A stretch of 64,000 bases of DNA from Trematomus loennbergii. Its lineage: Eukaryota; Chordata; Actinopteri; Perciformes; Nototheniidae. Shown here piece by piece: positions 49,500 through 60,859 of this stretch (position 1 is the stretch's first letter; each line of letters starts with the position of its first letter). The notes beneath the pieces were generated by a model. That model did not search any database and had not been told where the DNA came from. It was given only the letters and a program-made list of their open reading frames with translations. The stretch is from NCBI GenBank assembly GCA_012861695.1, contig JAAOOA010000127.1:16810755-16874754 (forward strand), in the 5' to 3' direction. A program made the position numbers and the translations under genes.

Positions 49500-49625
49500 A
49501 ATGGGCGAGGATAGCTGCTTCAAATGGAGTGTGCATATGAATCATGGAATTATAATTGCTCTTTCATGATGAGAATATTGGAAAATCTATCCACATGCAC
49601 AATGCAAAGAATTAATTGGGGTCTG
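49500..49625. promoter_or_regulatory. Candidate homeodomain-rich element
   Basis: GCATATGAATCATGG, GGAATTATAATTGC and AAGAATTAATTGGGG fall within about 110 bp of unique sequence. The density of ATTA/TAAT cores is suggestive of a conserved enhancer, but no exact composite site is present. Confidence 0.3.
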
Positions 49626-49741
49626 TTTTCAAGGGCACATTGCTACACTATATGAGCCCAAGAAAATGGGAAGGGTGGTAATGAGGCATGCTCAATACAG
49701 CAGAGCATCTTCCTCACAGCACATGTACACAGACCGATGTT

Positions 49742-49744
<3 letters not shown>

Positions 49745-49804
<60 letters not shown>
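49745..49804. repeat. (AC)30 microsatellite
   Basis: Sixty bases of uninterrupted AC dinucleotide. A pure array this long is expected to be polymorphic in length and can adopt Z-DNA. The 87-codon open frame that crosses it is an artefact of the repeat. Confidence 0.97.
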
Positions 49805-49806
<2 letters not shown>

Positions 49807-49809
49807 AGA

Positions 49810-51870
49810 TACCTTCTTCATGTAACCTTTACCCACCATGATACTTTTACTCAAAGTTTCACTGCACTTAATACACAATGGAGTACCCTGTTTACTTGTT
49901 GTGATGTTTTAGAAGAGCAACCCCATTAACTGTGGGGGCCCTCTCCTCATGACCCATGGTAGCTTCCTAAGGGTGTGCAGGTTACTGAGGGCCATTGCTT
50001 GGGCACAGTGAAGTGAAACTAAGATGACACTACCTCTTGATTTGTGTGGGAGGGAGAATGCTGGTGATAGCTAGACCCCCACCCCCAGTCATGCTTCCTT
50101 TTTACACAACAGCTGACTGTTTTTATTATTCATGTGGTATCATGGCATGAAAGAAAGTTATTTTCTTCAGGGTGGAGTGCAGGTTACAGCTAGCTCTCAG
50201 GTCGCACGGCTCATAACAAGTTGGGGCGGGGGGCAGATTTTCTGGATCCAAAGCATCAAAACAGCCGGCTCAAATAGAAAATAAATATTTCCCCTGAGAC
50301 GTCATGCGCAAGTCTCTGTAGTTATCCAGATCATGTAGCTTTCACATATAAAATGAAAACCTCAGTACACAAATCTAAAGGTCAAATTGTCACTTTTAAA
50401 TCCTTACTTATAACTGTGCAATAAAGAAAAAAATATTTACCTAATTAAAAGTGTGAACAGCACCATTGTCATTTACATATGTAGTGAAGCTTTTTCACAC
50501 TAATCTGTAATAGGCAAAATGTGATAATCTCCAGGTAAATTTAAAAGGTGTTTAATGAACTGCTTGTTAATACTCACATGAATCGCTATCAAACCACCTG
50601 TCCTTTATTTTGAAAAGCAGTATGTTCAAATTGTTGTTTATTTTCATTTTTTTGTAGATGTTTCTGATTTGAAGTGGCAGATTTGGTAGGTTGAATGTGC
50701 ATTATAATTTTAAACTTCTAAAACTTAAACAGAGCTCTTAAATGTATATCTGAATTAATCATATTAAATGTTGCATTATTACGCTCAATCGAATCAGTTT
50801 AGCCGAGACTCATTTTTTATTTAAGACCACATGGTAAACAGAAAAAAATGTAAAGGATATTAATTTAGTTTGCAACAACAAACAGTTTGTGAGCAACAGA
50901 GACATTCTTTTGGATACCAGTCAAAAACGGAGAGAGGCCAGAGAAAAGAAGAACTGAAAGTCTGTTAGCAACGCAATTAAACTCTGGTAATGAGGTCAGA
51001 CATCAGATCCAGTGCAAGTGATATCATTACACAGGCTGAGCGGATGGGCCGCTCCAGCTGCCATGCTCTTGCTGTGGGATTAGACTTGCTGTCCTGAGGG
51101 CTGCACTTTTACTAGTCTGACCCCTGCTTGCCATTGGGGCACCAGCCACCCCCTGGGCTCTTGGGGGCTCTGGCCCCCAGTCCTGGTGCCAGTGGCACCG
51201 ACAGGGCTGCGGAGAAGTGAACTGTGCTGCCACGTGGGATGACAGGACTCGCCACTCCATTAGCAGGCGCAGAGACAGGCAGGCACCAGCACACAATCCA
51301 CCCTCTGTTGCCAAGTACGAATTACTGGGTTCCTCTATTTCAGTCAGCTCATTTGTAAAAACCAATGAACAATGACAAGGTGATAAAAGGACATTGTATC
51401 AGAGTGCTGCGTTTGAACCTGTTGAAGGAAGAAGATATGGCTCACAGATAAAGCACAAGTTTATCCTTTTTTTTCCTGGGGGAAGAATTTCTGTTTAGTT
51501 AAAATGGTGGTACATTCTTGCAAACAAGATTGAAATAATGAAACATACAGATTGTTAGCAGTCTAATTTTCCTACCCCATTGTCTAAAGCCTCGTTTGCA
51601 AAGTCCCTAGCAGGAGTCTGCTTAATTTGTCTTTTCTTTTTTGGTCTGCTTGTGTGTTTTGTGCTGTTCTCTTTTTGTCTCCCATGATTACTTTGAGGAT
51701 ATCGTTATGACATTCAGCAGCAACAATAATTCTTCTGTTCTAATTCATATCAATTAGTAGGGGACGGTAATTCAAACTGACAGCACAGTGTATCTTGAAA
51801 GGCTAGCGAGGATGTTGTGGCGGCAGCATCACTGTGCAGCCAAAAGCCACCCTCCTTTCCCCTTTATTCC
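49810..51870. other. Non-coding stretch
   Basis: Mostly AT-rich, with a CRE-like GAGACGTCATGCGC near 50300 and a GC-rich patch at 51020-51300 where overlapping minus-strand frames are open without recognisable products. Confidence 0.5.
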
Positions 51871-51887
51871 CCCTTTCTGTCTTTCAG

Positions 51888-51951
51888 TCCACAACAAGGG
51901 GCTCCAAGCAAAGAGGACAATACAAGTCGGAGCCAGTACTTTGATAATTAG
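51888..51951 (+). other. Possible terminal coding exon (unverified)
   Basis: A very strong acceptor (CCCCCTTTCTGTCTTTCAG) ends at 51887. In phase with one leading base the following 20 codons read P-Q-Q-G-A-P-S-K-E-D-N-T-S-R-S-Q-Y-F-D-N and end at TAG (51949-51951). It would suit a short C-terminal exon, but no family is recognised. The same bases merge into a SOX/homeodomain motif island, which fits non-coding conservation equally well. Confidence 0.15.
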
Positions 51952-52080
51952 TTATTGATTGAGAACAATGGCATGGCGTACACTGTCGTATTAGCTAGAC
52001 GCCAGTAGGTCGCGACACCAAGAGCAGCCATCAAGAAACGAGGGCCAAAACATGCCTGACTCCCCTAATAAGATATTCCT
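51925..52080. promoter_or_regulatory. Candidate SOX/homeodomain enhancer island
   Basis: TTTGATAATTAG, TTATTGATTGAG and AACAATGG (51964-51971, exact SOX core) lie within 30 bp. CpG-containing unique sequence with AGGTCGCGACACC follows. This is a dense, non-repetitive stretch typical of conserved elements. Confidence 0.4.
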
Positions 52081-52159
52081 TCATGTTTTTCTCTTTCATT
52101 TCCCTCTTCTTTTCTTTCCTCAGGCATGTTAGTGTTCAGGCTACATAGGGTCAAAAGTA

Positions 52160-52215
52160 TTAATGCTTGTGCACAAACGAGCGTCTGATTAAGGAGAATT
52201 TAATTAGAGAATGCC
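52160..52215. promoter_or_regulatory. Palindrome and homeodomain cluster
   Basis: A perfect 10-bp palindrome TTGTGCACAA (52167-52176) is followed by TCTGATTAAGG and TTTAATTAGAG. It may belong to the island ending near 52080. Confidence 0.3.
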
Positions 52216-52219
52216 CACT

Positions 52220-54290
52220 CAAGCTTCTCATACCACATTGCACTTTTTATATTTATTTCTTCTTTGTTTGTAGGACAAGTGTCCAAAGAGAAATTGCATT
52301 AAAAACATTGTGAATTTTCTGGCACTGCTTGCATTGTTTTCATAACATACAGAAGTACTGGCTGCCAAATGAAACGCAGAAAAATATTGTGAAGCAGTGT
52401 TACTTTCAAAGACAACCTATTCTTGAAGCGTATGTCTGTATGAATTATATTTCATGGCAAGAGTCTGTTGATATAGTCTAATCTTGGCCAGCATTTAAAT
52501 AGAAAATTAAACACTAGCCGGCTATTATTTTATACACTTGATTGAATTGAACTGTGCATATTTCTCTGATGATGTGATGGTGTGGAGGGAAAACAGATTA
52601 ATTTCAGCACACACATTGATGCTCACAGTGGCATGTCAGAGATTGTGACACACGGTGAAAGTTTGGCTTTTAACCAAGCTGTGTGTACACATAATAGAAT
52701 ATCCTTAAATAATTGGTGGGTCTCCCTGCTAAAGAGGAATATGTCAGGTTTGGCATCAGTGTGAAAGAAGCTTCCTAACTCACTTCACCTGATGCGTGGC
52801 CTGTAAAGATGCACCTGGCATTAAACAGACAGGGCAGCAGCGTCAACTGAACAATGCAGGACTGTCAGGCCCGACAGCAGGGCACGGCTCCACCATCACT
52901 GCTCTGACAGCGAGGGCCTCAGAGGGTAAACTGCTTTGCTGGAACTAATTAAACAGATGAAGTTATGACATGAATATGCAGATGTTGTTTACATTTTACC
53001 ATATGGTATTATTTCAGGTAATAACGCACAGGAGAGCCTTCCCACTCATTAATGTGAAGGGATGGAGTGAAAACACTGTCGATCAAGAGACACTCGGAGC
53101 GTGTTCGAGAAATGTGATCAGACTGACACTCGGGTGTTGAAATCTATTTCAAGCCACTCAATTAACATACATGTTGATAACTATTACAGCTTGATTTAAA
53201 TTATTAGCATACTGGATGTTGCACAGGCTATTTATTGAAGTGAAATTATTTTTTAAATCTAACTAACTGTGTCACATTTCTTCTAATTTAAAGTATAAAA
53301 TAATCATCACAACATTAGCAGTGTCTTGTTACCTAGTTTGACAATATTTTACTCTCTTACTAATCCTCAGCCATCTATTGGCATTTCAATTCAACAGAGT
53401 CACTCATGCAGTTAAATCATATTACAGAGCTGCTGTATGTCCGTAGGTTCCCACTTAGACCCGCCTCAGTACACCTGCCATAAAGCTGGTTTAATTCTCA
53501 TTGCACAGCCAGCATTTAACTCAACTTCTCCAGATTTTATTTTTTTTGCAACGTGTTAAAAGTAGTAGGACTGTCGGAGTTCTTTTCCCCCAGTTTTGTG
53601 TGCAGCTTTACCATTCCCCCGGAGCGGGTGCTGAGAGGTTAAGAGGGAAAGGGCCGATGGAGTCGCGTTTAGTAAGAAGTGTGGGATCACGGGGGCCAGC
53701 TGGTGGGGTGATGGGGAGCATAATTGTGCCCGCTGTGTGGCTAGGGTGGGGGGTGAAAGGATGGGGTGAGAAGCCCTGGAAAAAAGGGAGGGAGGGGACA
53801 CCTCAATTACCTGTGCTCCCTCTGACCCCTCTCTCCCTCTGTCTCTCCACGGACAGACGCGCTGTCTGAGAGGCGGGGCGCGTTTCCACAGGCAGATGCA
53901 CATCCCCCTCCTTTGTTCAAGATAGCATTCGCTCCTTTTCCTGAGCTGCAGAAACTTAATTGCAACAATCTCCTCTCCAATGCGTTTCTCCGTTTATTTG
54001 TCACCGTCAAAAATTTGAATTTTCCCTTTTTAAAAATATAAATCAATCAAATGATTTATCTGTTGTGTATTTATGTTTGATCATGGAACTTTGTCAGGCA
54101 ATATTAGATTTAAGATGTACAACAAAATAAAAAAAGCGCATTCACCTGAACTGAGCAGTTCTCTCTAACATATTCAGCAGGTTACATGCAGCTGTCATAG
54201 TTTATTTTGGAGCTCCTGCTTGGGCTAATACAGTAAGTGACAGAGACTGGTGTAAAATCAATACTTCACAGGAGTGTGATGTCTTAATAA
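52220..54290. other. Non-coding stretch
   Basis: AT-rich sequence with balanced patches near 52780-52960 and a G-rich patch at 53630-53800. The 122-codon plus frame (53501-53869) overlaps a 115-codon minus frame and resembles nothing known. Confidence 0.55.
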
Positions 54291-54299
54291 ACTCTGTGT

Positions 54300-54430
54300 G
54301 TTGTTCAGACAGGAAAGCTAGACGTGTACGAGAAGGACTACAGCGCAGGCCATTGTGAAGCTGTCAAGTCTAGCCCTCAAAAGCAGATGAAGCTGTCAGA
54401 TTATTAATATATTTATACTGACAGGCCCCA
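54300..54430. promoter_or_regulatory. MEIS/SOX cluster
   Basis: There are four MEIS/TGIF-type cores: CAGACAGG near 54306, AGCTGTCA at 54359-54366 and 54391-54398, and CTGACAG at 54418-54424. With them sit CCATTGTG (SOX, 54350-54357) and GATTATTAATA. The repeated AGCTGTCA spaced 32 bp apart (three helical turns) is notable. The role is inferred from motifs. Confidence 0.4.
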
Positions 54431-54439
54431 AGTCCACCC

Positions 54440-56380
54440 CAAAACCCTCCCCTCTTTCAATGTCTCTCAAAAAATATGCTCAGCTTCAAAGACAGAGGCC
54501 ACAGGGTTGGATGCAAGGTCGAAGGCCAAATACATTTTGAAAGCAAATTCTCTTCCTTTTGCAACCTGTTTTTATTGCTGTCGCTCCCCTTCTCTGTGGC
54601 GACCATTCAGCTGAAACTTAGGCTGAATTGGCAGCAGCTTTCAAAGCGCTTGGCAGCCTGGTGATCCTCAGGAGCGCTCAGCTGACATCTCTCTGGGCTT
54701 GTCTATGCTCAGGGGTCAGCGCGAGCCCTGACTCCCAGGACCCACTCACTCAGGCGCTACCATGAGTCAGTCCCGCAGACTGAAATTAAAATGTGAAAAG
54801 CTGTGCGACTGAAGGCATTCCTCGCCCCCCATGGCATTCTCCTTTCTCTGTGACAGTTCCTCTGAGACTGCTTTTCTTTCATGTTTTTTTTTCCCTTTAG
54901 ATTATTTAACAACATGCGAACAGAGCTGTCAAGAAGAGACATGCTTGATCGACAGAGCAAGGGAGTGTCTTAGTCAACACGGGGTTAAATTCGATTTTCT
55001 GCATGTTCAGTACGCTATTCTCTAGCCAGTTATTGCCTTGGCTTGATGTTTTTTGATGGATCAATTATCCATTATAACATGTTGCGAAGCCAAACATTAC
55101 GGCAACTATGACACCTGTCACAATCTTCTATTAGGGTAAGGAAATTGAAATAATTTAATGACAGCTAATTTAGTCTTTGTTTTGAATCTCATTATTGCTG
55201 CAGTAATTGTGTTCTAAAAAAACTGAGGGTGAAATATGACTGCGCACTCAAAGTAAAGTACCCCGACTAGAGCCATTAATTTGATATCTCTCAATGAAAA
55301 CAGAAGTGAATAAATTTCACTTTATCAGATTCAGACAAACACAAGTTGGAAAGACTATATGAGATCTTGGAGATTTTTTTTCCTACTTTAAATTCCAGTT
55401 CGATTAAGTTAAAGTCTGAGATAACGCTGCAAAAACAAAGGCAAGAACACACAGCCTCAATATTAAACAGATAAACCAAGAAGAGCCGTGAATGAATGTA
55501 TAGAATAATTTAAGACAAAAAATTACAATATATATTATTATATTCAAAAGATATAAATACGTTGTTCTGGGCAACAGTCATTTAAAACACTCAAACATGA
55601 CCAATTGTTTTTTTTTTACACAGATTCAAACATTCCCAGTAGTCTAAAATGTTAATGAGAATTTTCAATTATAACCCCATCATATTTAGCATCGCACCAC
55701 ATAATAAGTGAAAGATATTACTTTAGATTGGGACAAAGGCGCAGAGAGCTGAATGGATGTGATATGCTTGTCAATAACGCGAATGTGAGAAAGCTGCGTG
55801 GGAGCGTCTTATCGGTACATGTGTGCATATACTTGAATTTGCAAGTAAAGAGCCTTATTGGGATTACCCCCGGTACATTCTAGTTAGTATCATAAAGAGA
55901 AAGAAGGACTAGATGTGGGGATTCGGTAAGCTCTCTGTCAATGGTTTGGAGTTGAATTGCCCTGGATAGTTCCCTTCATTCCAGGGAATGATCTCAGACC
56001 TAATTTACTGGGCAGCTCAGGATCCAAAGCATACAAGGCTCTCCTCTGCATAGAATGTGTGAAATAGATAGACAGCCATCCCTCAGATGTGCAGAAGTAA
56101 TCTTCAGCCAGAGCTGGTCCAGCAGGCCTCACCCCTAAAGGGATTGATGCAGTGTCAAAACCTTTGGCTCAGGGGTCATCCTCTCTTCTTGCCTCCCCAA
56201 TCTGACAAAAGCTGAATTTCTTTCCCTCACTATTCGTTTCTCTTTTTTCTTCTTTTGAATTCATCAGCGAAGGAGGCATGAGATGTGAGATGTGAATGAA
56301 ACATTTTCATTAGAAGGGAGGAGAATCCCCGGTCAGAGACAAGGCCAGAGCTGATCTGAGCCAATGACATCCCCACCAAT
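54440..56380. other. Non-coding stretch
   Basis: Balanced sequence at 54480-54800, AT-rich to 55700, then balanced again near 55900-56340. No recognised exon, RNA gene or repeat family. Confidence 0.55.
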
Positions 56381-56387
56381 CCTTTCC

Positions 56388-56401
56388 TTTTTTTTTTTTT
56401 T
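56388..56401 (+). repeat. T homopolymer within a polypyrimidine tract
   Basis: A T14 run begins a 30-nt pyrimidine tract that ends in a CCCCAG acceptor-like sequence at 56421. Confidence 0.85.
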
Positions 56402-56421
56402 GTCCTTCTTACTTTCCCCAG

Positions 56422-56436
56422 CTGTCATTCTCTGCG
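56422..56436 (+). other. Possible 15-nt microexon (unverified)
   Basis: A very strong polypyrimidine acceptor (CTTCTTACTTTCCCCAG) ends at 56421. Fifteen bases later GCG|GTATGT is a good donor. The enclosed CTGTCATTCTCTGCG is a multiple of three (L-S-F-S-A in phase 0). Vertebrate neural microexons have this size, in-frame length and strong upstream tract, but the TGC motif usual for SRRM4-dependent ones is not obvious near the acceptor. Chance pairing next to a long T tract is quite possible. Confidence 0.2.
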
Positions 56437-56731
56437 GTATGTGGCAAGCTGATTGAAATCAGCACTGTGTCAGGGCCGTCATATCTCAGAAAGACATAAA
56501 ACATGCAGAAACATCAATAAGCAACAGGCCGCTGACAGCTCTGAGGCAGCGATGGCGGCGAGGAGAGATGAGGGGAAGGTTAGGACTCTGGGGGGATGCT
56601 GTGCAGTTGAAGTGTCTTCTTCAGGCTTCACTGAGACCCAGGGAAGACAAGATAAAGTCTATCAGGTTATCGCCTAGTTCAAGTTGCTTCTCGGACAGCA
56701 AGGCCACTGGGACGCTGGATGTCAGAAGATC

Positions 56732-56767
56732 TGTGCGTGTGTGTGTGCGTTTGTGTGTGTGTGTGTA
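56732..56767. repeat. (TG)n microsatellite, imperfect
   Basis: About 36 nt of TG repeat with TGCG interruptions. Open frames here are artefacts of the repeat. Confidence 0.9.
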
Positions 56768-57449
56768 TACAGTCAGTTTCTGTGTGAATTTCTGCGTGTG
56801 TGGATGCTGGTGTAATAATTTCTCTCTGCAGGATGAACATTGTCTCATACACTCAATGTAATTATTGTGAAGTGCTCAAGCTGTGAAATGAATATTTTAA
56901 ATATTATAATTATTATATTTCATGGTTATTATATTTCCAAAATACCAGTAAAACTGCTACATTGCAAATACGCTTTTTTTGTCACATGTGCTCGTAAAAT
57001 AAGATTGATAATGCACTAGTTATACCCAGGAGTGAGAGCCAGGAGATGCTTTGGGATTTCCAGTGTGTATTTAATTCACTAATGGGAGGTAAAGGTGATA
57101 GTCTGTTAGATCACAGCCTGACACTACCTCTTACCATTGCTAATTAGGCAAGTTTTTAGCCCAGAAAAACTGCTGAATCTCTCATTTCTCATGCCTGATA
57201 ATGGTCACCACGGTGCCCTAACCTACCTGTTTAGAATTATGATCCAGGAAAAATGAGTTTTACAGGATCCTGACTTTGACGAGGTAAATTAGCATGACAC
57301 AGAAGTCTATTAAGGGAGCGGAGTTTTGGCTGAAGTTTCCCCAAAGTGAAAGCTTATTATTTTTGTGTTGATGGGTTAACGTTGTGGACAGGCGCCCATC
57401 TACATATCAAATGTGACTCCCATTATTTTATGTTTGTCTCTGCTAACAG

Positions 57450-57556
57450 CGCCTCGCAGCACTCCTCCGTGTTCTCCTCCATCTGCCTCCTGTCCATTGA
57501 TCAGCCTTCCAGGGCATCAGTCTGTTTAACATCTGCTACAAGTTCCAGCGGCTCAG
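57450..57556 (+). other. Exon-like segment (unverified), 107 bp
   Basis: The acceptor GTTTGTCTCTGCTAACAG ends at 57449 with a branch-point-like CTAAC just upstream. The donor CTCAG|GTAACT begins at 57557. Only one plus frame is open (A-S-Q-H-S-S-V-F-S-S-I-C...S-S-S-G-S-G); on the minus strand a different reading has one internal stop. The segment is GC-richer than its flanks. No protein family is recognised. It may be a real exon, a lncRNA exon or chance. Confidence 0.25.
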
Positions 57557-57564
57557 GTAACTAT

Positions 57565-58480
57565 CTGCTGCTCTCCGCTGCCTATTGATCTTCATGTCCA
57601 CCTGCAGGAACATCTGTTTCGGCATGTCGTTTGTCAACGCAACCGGCTACCTTGTTTTGCTTCACGTCTTGTCCACTTTCACTCACTCTCACAAAAACAA
57701 TTTACTCCTTAATGCTTGTTAAATTCACGCTTGCATTGTTCTAATAATGAATTGTAATTGAATCACTCATTGTTATTGCATGTTAGCAAATAGTGGGAGT
57801 AAAACTTGTAGTGGGAAATTAAAATGTAAAGATAAACATTAACTTCTCAGAACAATTAAAAAGAAAAACAACTATAGATTTATTCTCAAAATAATCTATA
57901 TTTTATTACAAATAACTATATTTATCTCATTGAATATGAAACATAACAAGTGGAGGAGCTGCCTAATGTTTTTAACCTAATATTTTTGTAATTTCACTTA
58001 AAAAATATGCTATGGATCTGTTGATTATTTCTATAATCTTTAAATAAATACCCTGTTATTTTGCATTTGAAATCCTAATAATTTAAAATTATATCTGCAG
58101 AAAAAAATAGTTTAGATAAGAAGGCATGCGCAAAGCAAACTGATTATATGCTTATAATCATTTAACAAAACAATTATATGTTTTCTCACATAAAGTAAAT
58201 GTAGTGTTAAATGTGTTAAATGTGCTCAGTGATCATTTAAAATAGTATTAGTTCAGTGGTAGGTACAGTAAACATTTTATTTATTGCATTTCTTTTGATC
58301 CTGTGCTGAAAGTGAGAGGGACACGGCCCGAGAGCTCGCATTTTTAAATGTTTCTCCTCCAGAGGCTTCCAGAGCCCGGAGGAACCGCTGCTGCTCGCTT
58401 TAATTTGCTCTTTTGTAATGATGGGGCGTAGGTTAGTTAATTTCAATTTTTGATTTCAAAAGCTATCAAATACAGCCCAG
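57565..58480. other. Non-coding AT-rich stretch
   Basis: AT-rich with short A/T runs and a balanced patch at 58310-58440. No gene features. Confidence 0.6.
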
Positions 58481-58499
58481 ATGAGAAATCAATTTTCCC

Positions 58500-58700
58500 A
58501 GCTGCCCTGGCTTTGTGGTGGAAAGAGCCCCTGCCATTGGTGAAGAGCCCGTCACATGACGAGTCAGGGATTAGTTCAGCAGGCCCATGTTGCCACCACC
58601 TCAATTACAGGCTGCCTCTTGTCATTTACCTCCATAACATCTCATTCTCAGACACAACTCATATATAATTCATGAAAGCCTGCACAAGAGTAATTGTAAT
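58500..58700. promoter_or_regulatory. Candidate regulatory island
   Basis: Unique GC-balanced sequence between AT-rich flanks, with GCCATTGG (CCAAT-type), GTCACATGAC (E-box palindrome, about 58550) and CCTCAATTACAGG. Resembles a conserved element. Motif-based only. Confidence 0.25.
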
Positions 58701-60500
58701 ATAGTTGTAGAAAATTTGACCAAATTTAGACCACAACTTTTTTTGTGATGCGTGCCAACGGCAGTGATTGTGTCATTTTCTCTAATTTGGGATAAACAAA
58801 GATGAAACAATGAATCTCTAATTTTGGTCTGATAAAATACTGAAAAGTATATAATTTAAATAAACATGGAACTTCATCAAACAACATAATATAGAATGAC
58901 ACTTTTTTATCAAAATTATACTCTGCACAAAATTTGCAATGATGAATTTAATTTGAAAAGTCCTAATTCTTTTTGATTCACAACATATCAAAACCCTAGA
59001 TCTTATCTTGTGTCAAAAAAATAAATATATAGAAATGTAGTCTGTTGTTTTAAGCGATGTACTTCACAGATATTCATTTAAAATTTGTTTAAAAATACTA
59101 TTTCCTTCAAATAAATGACTTTTTTTGATAACAGTGCTAATTGTTGACTCTACAGAAAGCTCAAAGCATTTTGGTCTGTGTCTGCGAGCATTTTTTATGT
59201 TCTTATGAAGACTTTGGTTTAGAAATTTGAATCGATTCCAACATTTCCTTCTTCTCCCAAACGATCTCTCCTTTCCTTTGCAGAAACACACATAGACAAT
59301 TTAAGTAATCAAAGAATCTCTCCTTTTCATATCAATCATTTCTCGCCACAAAAAATAGAGCGGAGGTGATTTCTGGACATATCACAGGATTATATCCGCT
59401 TGACAGTTGCGTTATTCTATGTGGTTTCCATGACAACCGTTTGGGTGAGGCCTCCAATAAAACCAACCTCAGCTGTCATCTCTTCACCTAAAAGCTTTGT
59501 AATTGCTCTCATTTGCATACTACAATTAAGTGTGTTAGCTCACAGCAAGAACAATCAACCTCCACTAAAGACTGGGGATAGTATAATTATTATATCAGTG
59601 GATTTGTATAAAACATTACTGATGAGCCTTTGTTTGACGTCGGCGTTCCACTGTCAGGCTAGCTTTACCACTTATTTTCATATATATACATATTTCACAG
59701 ACAGTGGGTAATGCATAGGCATGCTGGTTTGAAAATTATCATTTTCAATCATTTTAAATATCGCTTTATGGTCACATATTTTATTCTACCAATTAACATA
59801 TAGTTTCCTGTCTGTCGGTCAATACAGTAAAATATATATTTGTATGCATTTGATAGGAGGCTTTTTGATACAGTGGTGCTCTTGACTAGCTAGAAACAGA
59901 ATGATCTGCAGTAGTGGGAGACAGTTTGAACTGCTGATTGAATGGAAAGGTTATGTGCATTGAGCTCAAAGCATTGTTTCTCTTTCCCTCAGATGCGTCA
60001 AGGCTGTAATGAAGAGCTCTTGAACTCGCAGTCAGAGAAGCTGTGACAGGAGTTCAGGAGGACGCCTCTTTGGCTCTGCTGGACATACGACACACACACA
60101 CACCGGTACACACTCACATGTCACACATGCACCCAGAGACAGCAACAAACAGCTAATACAGAAATCAAAATGAAGCTGTCACTCAGACGTTGGTTCACAA
60201 ATCACTAGCTTTTCATTTAAGGTGTCCAGTGTCCAATCTTTCCACTGATATTGGAAAAATATCAAAAATCTACCTCTGCGCTTCTGCTTTTTTATTTTCT
60301 CTTTTCCTGTTATTTATTTGTTGGCAGTGCTTTGACATGAGGTTAGAAATGCAATATGAGAAACATCTTCATGGAGGCATAACTTTAGTTTATGAACTAT
60401 AAAAGCTGCTGTATTTCCAGCTTTCAGAGCTTTATTATCATGCCTGTGGTGCTGCTGTGAGTCTTTAGGCAGGTATATTTTATTTTGAGATTTTTGCCTT
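58700..60500. other. Non-coding AT-rich stretch
   Basis: AT-rich unique sequence with a short (CA)n run at 60090-60103. No supported gene or RNA. Confidence 0.6.
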
Positions 60501-60509
60501 CAGGCCCTG

Positions 60510-60850
60510 AATTGAAATGGAAGACCAAATGGCAAGTGCATCATTCCTAGCTCTCTGCAGCCTCCCAACACAAACTGGTCAAGCAGAAATGAGACCTGCA
60601 TCAATTTTAATTTGTATTTATCCTGCTGATGACCCGCTCCTTTCCGTTGGAGGCACAAATTACACCCATCATAATTCTGATTCCAACGGCCCACGGTGTG
60701 CTATCAGAAAATGAGCATGGTTATATACCACCGGCGGGTTCAAGGTGTCACAACACAATTATACAATCATGCAACCTGACGAGCTCTGACTGGTCGCCGT
60801 TGTATGACAACTAAGCTGGAGGGCCACGCTGTCTGTCACATGCAGGCGGG
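60510..60850. promoter_or_regulatory. Candidate conserved-type island
   Basis: About 300 bp of unique, balanced sequence with GCATCAATTTTAATTTG, CAAATTACACCCATCATAATTCTG and CpG-containing segments. Overlapping short frames on both strands are unconvincing as genes, and motif support for an enhancer is modest. Confidence 0.25.
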
Positions 60851-60859
60851 TAAGATAAG

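Noticed and set aside
49666..49929. 87-codon frame with a Thr-His repeat
   Set aside because: It is simply the (AC)30 microsatellite read in frame.
56551..56677. ATGGCGGCG with good start context and 42 codons
   Set aside because: ATGGCGGC is also the YY1 motif. The downstream peptide is short and unrecognised, and no promoter or splice donor completes a gene model.
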